Source: Hydractinia symbiolongicarpus
Lineage: Eukaryota > Cnidaria > Hydrozoa > Anthoathecata > Hydractiniidae
Assembly (NCBI RefSeq): GCF_029227915.1
Contig: NC_079883.1
Coordinates: forward strand, 10,354,001 to 10,418,000
Direction: 5' to 3'
Length of the DNA: 64,000 nucleotides
Each line of letters opens with the position of its first letter. Position 1 is the first letter of the stretch. The translations under genes were made by a program, and so were the position numbers. Below are positions 56,537 to 64,000 of the stretch, one piece after another. The notes beneath the pieces were generated by a model. The model was not told where the DNA came from. It ran no database searches and saw only the letters and a program-made list of their open reading frames with translations.

Positions 56537-56941
56537 TTACTTGCTGCTTGTGTATTTTGTGACGGCTTTTGTTCCTTCACTGACTGCGTGTTTTGCAAGT
56601 TCTCCAGGCAAGAGAAGACGTACTGCGGTTTGAATTTCACGAGAAGAGATGGTCGACTTTTTGTTTTGAAGAGCCAAACGCGAAGCTTCGGAAGCAATGC
56701 GCTCAAAGATGTCGTTGACAAATGAGTTCATGATGCTCATAGCTTTGCTTGAAACTCCGACATCTGGGTGAACTTGTTTCAAAACATTGTAGATGTAAAT
56801 AGCATAACTTTCCTTTCTCTTTCTCTTGCGTTTCTTTTCACCAGTTCCACCAATCTTTCCTCCTTTTTTGCCGGCTCTTTTTTCACCTTTCTTGGCTACT
56901 TTAGGTGCCTGTTTTCCTCCTTTAGCTGCTGCGTCAGACAT
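56537..56941 (-). CDS. H2B: Histone H2B, copy 10
   Basis: Protein identical to copy 1. Stem-loop at 56498..56513. The promoter it shares with H2A has a C inserted at 57069. Confidence 0.98.
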   Translation of the reverse strand: MSDAAAKGGKQAPKVAKKGEKRAGKKGGKIGGTGEKKRKRKRKESYAIYIYNVLKQVHPDVGVSSKAMSIMNSFVNDIFERIASEASRLALQNKKSTISSREIQTAVRLLLPGELAKHAVSEGTKAVTKYTSSK

Positions 56942-57226
56942 GGTTAAAAATTTTTGCTACTTAACTTGTAAATAAGCATTAAACTGCAAGTCAAAACTTT
57001 TTGTTTATAAGTAAAAAAATCGGATCGAATTCGATCCGAAAACGCCGATACGCAATTTAATTGGTTAACAAAAAAAATCTTTTGTTTAATACTTAATTAT
57101 GATTGGTTAAAAAAACATGATTTCGATCCTATTTTTATGATGAAAAAACGAGTAAAGTTTATTTCGTTAACACTTACGTTAAATATTCGTACGTTTTTGT
57201 ATTAACTTACAAATCAAATCGCAGTT

Positions 57227-57607
57227 ATGTCTGGACGTGGAAAAGGTGGAAAAGCTAAGGCTAAAGCCAAGACAAGATCCTCAAGAGCTGGACTTCAATT
57301 TCCAGTCGGTAGAGTGCATAGATTCCTTCGTAGAGGGCACTATGCTAACCGAATTGGATCTGGAGCACCAGTTTACTTAGCAGCCGTCTTGGAATATTTA
57401 TCTGCTGAGATATTGGAGTTGGCTGGTAACGCAGCAAGAGACAACAAAAAAGCTAGGATTATTCCAAGACATTTACAATTGGCTGTTCGTAATGATGAAG
57501 AATTAAACAAACTTTTGAGCGGTGTAACCATTGCAGCTGGTGGTGTTTTGCCAAACATTCAAGCTGTCTTACTCCCAAAGAAGAACGACAAAGGACAGAA
57601 GAAGTAA
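57227..57607 (+). CDS. H2A: Histone H2A, copy 10
   Basis: Protein identical to copy 1. Stem-loop at 57630..57645. Confidence 0.99.
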   Translation: MSGRGKGGKAKAKAKTRSSRAGLQFPVGRVHRFLRRGHYANRIGSGAPVYLAAVLEYLSAEILELAGNAARDNKKARIIPRHLQLAVRNDEELNKLLSGVTIAAGGVLPNIQAVLLPKKNDKGQKK

Positions 57608-57804
57608 ACCGCTACACTCAGAAAACAACGGCTATTTTTATAGCCACACATCTTTAAAAAAACATTGTTTTTTTCACAAAACTATAACCTTAAAGTCTAA
57701 TAGATAATCCATGCATACGCCTTGTCCTAAGTAACTCAAAGAAATTAAATAAAAAAATTTGATCACAACGTCAAAATAAATTGCACGTATTTGCACCTAC
57801 TAAT

Positions 57805-57923
57805 GTCTACGGCCATACCACGATGAACACACCCGTTCTCGTCTGATCACGGAAGTTAAGCATCGTCGGGCCGGGATAGTACTTGGATGGGGGACCGCCT
57901 GGGAACTCCCGGTGTCGTAGGCT
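57805..57923 (+). rRNA. 5S rRNA: 5S rRNA, copy 10
   Basis: Identical to copy 1. Confidence 0.97.
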
Positions 57924-58251
57924 TTTCATTTTCATTTGCTGTGATATATTTCTTGTTATAACAATTAAGGAACGTGGCGGTTGTTGAAAGTGTTTCCTAT
58001 GACATTTTCCTACGACATTTTCAGGTGATAGTACGAGAAAAAAGAGCTTTCAAATGCATACAAACTCGATCTATTGCCGATCATCCAATAACCCTGACGG
58101 AATGGCAAATAAAATAAAATTCCGCCGCCTTCCGAGGACTTATATCGCAATCACGTTTCGTAACAGCCAAGCGAGGTTTTACCTTAGCGTTTAAGTCACC
58201 ACCGACATTTGGCCGCGCAACTTTTCTAAGCTCATTCATTTTGACTTAAGG

Positions 58252-58416
58252 AGGGGGCGAGCGCGGACGCAGGCCCCCACTACCAGAAATTGTACGGTCG
58301 AGTTACTGACGTTTGCAGTAATCGCAGAGGTCAGCCCAAGCGTAGTGCAATGCAAGAGCCTCACTCTGGAAGAAAACCCTCATTGATCAGTCTTTACTTC
58401 CCCGTCAGGTAAGTAT
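58252..58416 (-). ncRNA. U1: U1 snRNA, copy 10
   Basis: Gene identical to copy 1. C to T at 58449 lies at -33, between the transcript start and the candidate PSE. This is the last U1 in the window. Confidence 0.96.
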
Positions 58417-58607
58417 GAGTTGGAACTGCACCGTAGCATGAGGGTACCTTTCAAAGTTTGTTAATGCTTGTGGCTTGAGTGTGTTATAAACTGCCGTGTC
58501 GCGGGGCATAGGCTGTATTCTCCCCCAGTGTACGCGTTTTGTTCCCGCCGTAGACTATGCAGAGTGCCGTCGGAAAGAGGACTGCTATTATTCTTTTATT
58601 GCTTATG

Positions 58608-58793
58608 TGGGCCGCCATCGGTAATAGTGCAACACCAAGGCAACCCGTGGTCACGGCGTGAATGAATCCACCTCCATGACCCAAGGCCAAAAATCAGATT
58701 AATATACTGACCATTCAGAGAATGGCCTACCAGATATTAAACTGATAAGAACAGATACTACACTTGATCTTAGCCATTAGGCCGAGAAGCGAT
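58608..58793 (-). ncRNA. U2: U2 snRNA, copy 11
   Basis: Identical to copy 1. Confidence 0.96.
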
Positions 58794-59115
58794 AAAGAAC
58801 AAGCGTTGCCATGATAGGCATCGTCCACACACCGTAACTGCTTGTGGAGCATGTCACGTTACTGTAAAGCTTACAACTGTCACCGCGTACGGATGGACGG
58901 CGACATAGTAAAAATCACGGCTGTTGATTTAGCCGTAGGATGGAGAGCGACTGTAGCGAGTGGATGGTAACTTACATGAATGCTAACAAAGGCGACGATA
59001 CTAAGTGCGTGATATTACTTTCCAATATGTCTGCGTACATTCCGTTTATCAACGCATTACGCCAGAACGTGCGCGCGCGTTACACAGTAGACCATGCAGC
59101 CGAAATGCGACAGTG

Positions 59116-59188
59116 CGACCCTGCCAGGAGTCGAACCTGGAATCCCCTGATTCGTAGTCAGATGCCTTATCCATTGGGCCACAGGGCC
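59116..59188 (-). tRNA. tRNA-Arg: tRNA-Arg (ACG), copy 11
   Basis: Identical to copy 1. Confidence 0.96.
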
Positions 59189-59767
59189 ATGCTTATGACT
59201 TCGCCCCATCGTCATTTTGGCTTGCGCATTCGTTTTACTTACGACAGAATTCTTCGTGTTTGTAGCCATGAAAGAAAGGGACTTCTGTGAGTGAATTTTT
59301 TTACTGTGGTCTAATAAAAAAGTCGAAACGCAGTGCCCAATATATGAATTGCTCCTAATAGCCGGAAACAGGCCGTGTCGATGATGTAGGCCGACATACG
59401 CAACGCAAACCAAAGAACGCTTTATGAAAATCCTAACACGAGCGCGGAAGAAGCCCAAATTAACAGACTAGATGTAATGCTGAAGACCTCAAACTCCAGC
59501 AGCTTCTCTTGCAGACTATTGCGTCGTACTACAAATAAAAATTAACATGCTTTCGCATAGTCGCGGCACCCAAAACGGACATTATACGATGTACAGAAAC
59601 ACACATTTCTGTTTTCGCGCCAAATCAATTCCCGGGAGTGGTACTTTTACGTCCGCATACTTCGCACCGTCTTAAATTATATCTCATTTACACGGTAATG
59701 TTTAGTATACTTCTACTGTGATAACAAGCATCGTTTATCGTTGGATTGTTGTAAGAAAACATTAAAA

Positions 59768-60319
59768 ATGAGTGAAGCAGCTTCTCCAAAGAAAATCGCA
59801 CCCAAGAAGAAACCTGCTGCAAAGAAGACAGCTGATCACCCTAAATATGTGGACATGATCAAGGCTGCTATCGCTACCCTAAAGGAACGCGGTGGTTCAT
59901 CTCGCCAAGCTATTACAAAATATATTCATGCAAATTACAAAGTTGCTGAAAACTCAGATCATCATCTGAAAATGGCTCTTAAACGAGGAGTAACATCAGG
60001 CGATTTGATTCAAACTAAAGGCACTGGTGCTTCTGGATCATTCAAGCTAGGTCAGGTAAAAAAAGAAAAACCTAAGAAAAAGGCCGCAGCAAAAAAGCCA
60101 ACGGCAAAGAAGCCTACTGCAAAGAAAAGTACACCAAAAAAGAAGCCAGCAAAGAAGAGCACGCCAAAGAAAGCAGCAAAGAAGCCTGCCACAAAGAAAG
60201 CCTCGGCTAAGAAACCAGCAGCTAAGAAACCCACAAAGAAGCCTGTTGCTAAAAAACCTGCAGCAAAGAAGGTCAAAAAGACTCCCAAAAAGGCAGCAAA
60301 GAAGACCGCAAAAAAATAA
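59768..60319 (+). CDS. H1: Histone H1, copy 11
   Basis: Protein identical to copy 1. Stem-loop at 60352..60367. Confidence 0.98.
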   Translation: MSEAASPKKIAPKKKPAAKKTADHPKYVDMIKAAIATLKERGGSSRQAITKYIHANYKVAENSDHHLKMALKRGVTSGDLIQTKGTGASGSFKLGQVKKEKPKKKAAAKKPTAKKPTAKKSTPKKKPAKKSTPKKAAKKPATKKASAKKPAAKKPTKKPVAKKPAAKKVKKTPKKAAKKTAKK

Positions 60320-60680
60320 TTTGTGTGTATCTGGCTATTACATTAACAAACGGCTATTTTTATAGCCACACATTTACAAAAAAACATTATCTTGGTACAA
60401 AGTTAAACTTGTTTAAGTCACTTAAACAGTTAAAAAAGAGTAAATTTAAGATTAGATTCCCTAAGTTTAAGTATTTTCGTTTTTAAATTTCTTATTTTCT
60501 TGCTTTTACTTTTCTTGCCCTTCATATTTTTAACATTGTCAAACTTTATGTAGCATAAAATTTTTATGTAGCATAAAATTTAAACAGAAAGCAGGACAAA
60601 GTTTGATATAAAAAGCTAGCCGTAATATTTTTTATGGATGTGTGGCTATAAAAATAGCCGTTTTTTGTTTGGTAAGATGC

Positions 60681-61094
<414 letters not shown>

Positions 61095-61572
61095 TTAAGA
61101 AGTCGATGTAGTACGGATACACAAGACGGTCTAAAATGCACTATCGCGCCAAAGTTTTATTTCTCATATTGATTGACAGCTAAGGTTCAAAACAAACCAT
61201 TTGATTGGTGCTAAGAAAGTAATTTCTGATTGGCTGCATAATGACATTACGCTCATTACTTTAACATTTTTATAAAATCTGTGTTTTTTGGCTACGGGAA
61301 AACGGCTGTATCTTCTGATACACAAAAGCTTTTGACTTTTTTTTTTTTTAGTAAGTAGCAGAAGGTTTGGCGAATTCCAACGATGCCAAATTTATTGCCT
61401 TACTGAAACATTAAGACCACGAATTTTTAAAAAAACTACAGTTTTACTTAAAAAAATGTACAAAATGTTCGGAACATTTTGTAATGACGCAACTCTATTG
61501 GTTAATTAGGGTGTTTCCACGAGCAGTAGGTAATTTTATGGCCTCTTTTTAAAGCTGTCTGAATTCTGTTAA

Positions 61573-61929
<357 letters not shown>

Positions 61930-62389
61930 GCGTTGTCATTGCTCAACAAAAACGGCTATTTTTATAGCCACAAATCTTTTAAAACATTACTTTGTGCACG
62001 CTTCCAAATTACACAATGTGTAAAGTCTTGTCACAGTTACATTTATTGCTATACGATACTATGTCATATATGACACAAAAAAAATTTAGAAATACTTTGT
62101 AGGGTTAATTTGCCTGGGAGTGTTTCCGTGAAAAGCTGGGTTAAGTTAAATGTAAGCAATAACATGGATCAATGTACTTGTCTTTTCTGCAAGTACAGCT
62201 AATAATACGTATGAAAAGTGAAGCTAATCCACACACACATGGGGAAGTATTTTAAATGTAGGCTAGTGTTCTTAAGCACATTATTTAGAAGTTTTATTAA
62301 CTTCGGTTAACTTGTAGTGACGCCAAGTAAATGTTTTTTTAAAGATGTGTGGTCTTAAAAAAGACCGTTTGTGTTTGGTAGACGTTGGT

Positions 62390-62794
62390 TTACTTGCTGC
62401 TTGTGTATTTTGTGACGGCTTTTGTTCCTTCACTGACTGCGTGTTTTGCAAGTTCTCCAGGCAAGAGAAGACGTACTGCGGTTTGAATTTCACGAGAAGA
62501 GATGGTCGACTTTTTGTTTTGAAGAGCCAAACGCGAAGCTTCGGAAGCAATGCGCTCAAAGATGTCGTTGACAAATGAGTTCATGATGCTCATAGCTTTG
62601 CTTGAAACTCCGACATCTGGGTGAACTTGTTTCAAAACATTGTAGATGTAAATAGCATAACTTTCCTTTCTCTTTCTCTTGCGTTTCTTTTCACCAGTTC
62701 CACCAATCTTTCCTCCTTTTTTGCCGGCTCTTTTTTCACCTTTCTTGGCTACTTTAGGTGCCTGTTTTCCTCCTTTAGCTGCTGCGTCAGACAT
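62390..62794 (-). CDS. H2B: Histone H2B, copy 11
   Basis: Protein identical to copy 1. Stem-loop at 62351..62366. Confidence 0.98.
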   Translation of the reverse strand: MSDAAAKGGKQAPKVAKKGEKRAGKKGGKIGGTGEKKRKRKRKESYAIYIYNVLKQVHPDVGVSSKAMSIMNSFVNDIFERIASEASRLALQNKKSTISSREIQTAVRLLLPGELAKHAVSEGTKAVTKYTSSK

Positions 62795-63078
62795 GGTTAA
62801 AAATTTTTGCTACTTAACTTGTAAATAAGCATTAAACTGCAAGTCAAAACTTTTTGTTTATAAGTAAAAAAATCGGATCGAATTCGATCCGAAAACGCCG
62901 ATACGCAATTTAATTGGTTAAAAAAAAAATCTTTTGTTTAATACTTAATTATGATTGGTTAAAAAAACATGATTTCGATCCTATTTTTATGATGAAAAAA
63001 CGAGTAAAGTTTATTTCGTTAACACTTACGTTAAATATTCGTACGTTTTTGTATTAACTTACAAATCAAATCGCAGTT

Positions 63079-63459
63079 ATGTCTGGACGTGGAAAAGGTG
63101 GAAAAGCTAAGGCTAAAGCCAAGACAAGATCCTCAAGAGCTGGACTTCAATTTCCAGTCGGTAGAGTGCATAGATTCCTTCGTAGAGGGCACTATGCTAA
63201 CCGAATTGGATCTGGAGCACCAGTTTACTTAGCAGCCGTCTTGGAATATTTATCTGCTGAGATATTGGAGTTGGCTGGTAACGCAGCAAGAGACAACAAA
63301 AAAGCTAGGATTATTCCAAGACATTTACAATTGGCTGTTCGTAATGATGAAGAATTAAACAAACTTTTGAGCGGTGTAACCATTGCAGCTGGTGGTGTTT
63401 TGCCAAACATTCAAGCTGTCTTACTCCCAAAGAAGAACGACAAAGGACAGAAGAAGTAA
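63079..63459 (+). CDS. H2A: Histone H2A, copy 11
   Basis: Protein identical to copy 1. Stem-loop at 63482..63497. The T-run after its A-rich element has eight T instead of seven (63520..63527). Confidence 0.99.
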   Translation: MSGRGKGGKAKAKAKTRSSRAGLQFPVGRVHRFLRRGHYANRIGSGAPVYLAAVLEYLSAEILELAGNAARDNKKARIIPRHLQLAVRNDEELNKLLSGVTIAAGGVLPNIQAVLLPKKNDKGQKK

Positions 63460-63657
63460 ACCGCTACACTCAGAAAACAACGGCTATTTTTATAGCCACA
63501 CATCTTTAAAAAAACATTGTTTTTTTTCACAAAACTATAACCTTAAAGTCTAATAGATAATCCATGCATACGCCTTGTCCTAAGTAACTCAAAGAAATTA
63601 AATAAAAAAATTTGATCACAACGTCAAAATAAATTGCACGTATTTGCACCTACTAAT

Positions 63658-63776
63658 GTCTACGGCCATACCACGATGAACACACCCGTTCTCGTCTGAT
63701 CACGGAAGTTAAGCATCGTCGGGCCGGGATAGTACTTGGATGGGGGACCGCCTGGGAACTCCCGGTGTCGTAGGCT
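63658..63776 (+). rRNA. 5S rRNA: 5S rRNA, copy 11
   Basis: Identical to copy 1. Its partner U1 lies beyond the window end. Confidence 0.97.
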
Positions 63777-64000
63777 TTTCATTTTCATTTGCTGTGATAT
63801 ATTTCTTGTTATAACAATTAAGGAACGTGGCGGTTGTTGAAAGTGTTTCCTATGACATTTTCCTACGACATTTTCAGGTGATAGTACGAGAAAAAAGAGC
63901 TTTCAAATGCATACAAACTCGATCTATTGCCGATCATCCAATAACCCTGACGGAATGGCAAATAAAATAAAATTCCGCCGCCTTCCGAGGACTTATATCG

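Overview
The window is a slice of a eukaryotic, almost certainly metazoan, tandem gene array. It holds eleven head-to-tail copies (ten complete, the eleventh cut by the window end) of one 5,852-bp unit, with nothing else inserted. The phase is taken from base 1, so units begin at 1, 5853, 11705, 17557, 23409, 29261, 35113, 40965, 46817, 52669 and 58522. The array runs off both ends of the window. The organism is best read as an early-branching animal, most likely a cnidarian and perhaps a hydrozoan. That placement rests on the style of H1, H2A and H2B (a 134-residue H2B with a lysine/glycine-rich N-terminus, H2[10 protein letters not shown], an AT-rich background) and is low confidence. 'Animal' itself is secure: intronless histones end in histone 3' stem-loops, and metazoan-type U1 and U2 snRNAs are present.

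Layout of one unit, in unit 1 coordinates: U2 snRNA (-, 87..272); tRNA-Arg(ACG) (-, 595..667); a 579-bp spacer whose right end is the H1 promoter; histone H1 (+, 1247..1798); H3 (-, 2160..2570) and H4 (+, 3097..3408) around a shared 526-bp promoter; H2B (-, 3869..4273) and H2A (+, 4558..4938) around a shared 284-bp promoter; 5S rRNA (+, 5136..5254); U1 snRNA (-, 5583..5747). Each unit therefore joins replication-dependent histones (Pol II, non-polyadenylated), spliceosomal snRNAs (Pol II snRNA promoters) and Pol III genes (5S, tRNA). In total the window holds 11 copies each of H1, H3, H4, H2B, H2A, 5S, U2 and tRNA-Arg, and 10 of U1. One H4 copy (unit 4) has lost its start codon.

All five histones end in a 16-nt stem-loop (four share GGCTATTTTTATAGCC; H2B uses GGTCTTTTTTAAGACC) followed by an A-rich block that could be the U7 target. 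U1 and U2 share an upstream CCACAAGCA element at about -50 and similar motifs 7-8 nt past their 3' ends. H1 has an AAACACA box and an E2F-like site, and H3 also has an E2F-like site.

The copies are nearly identical. By eye I found 23 single-base substitutions and 2 one-base insertions in 64 kb, each private to a single unit. Of seven substitutions in histone coding sequence, six change the protein or remove a start. This points to very recent homogenisation or amplification, or in part to residual sequence error. I found no mobile element, CRISPR array or bacterial feature.
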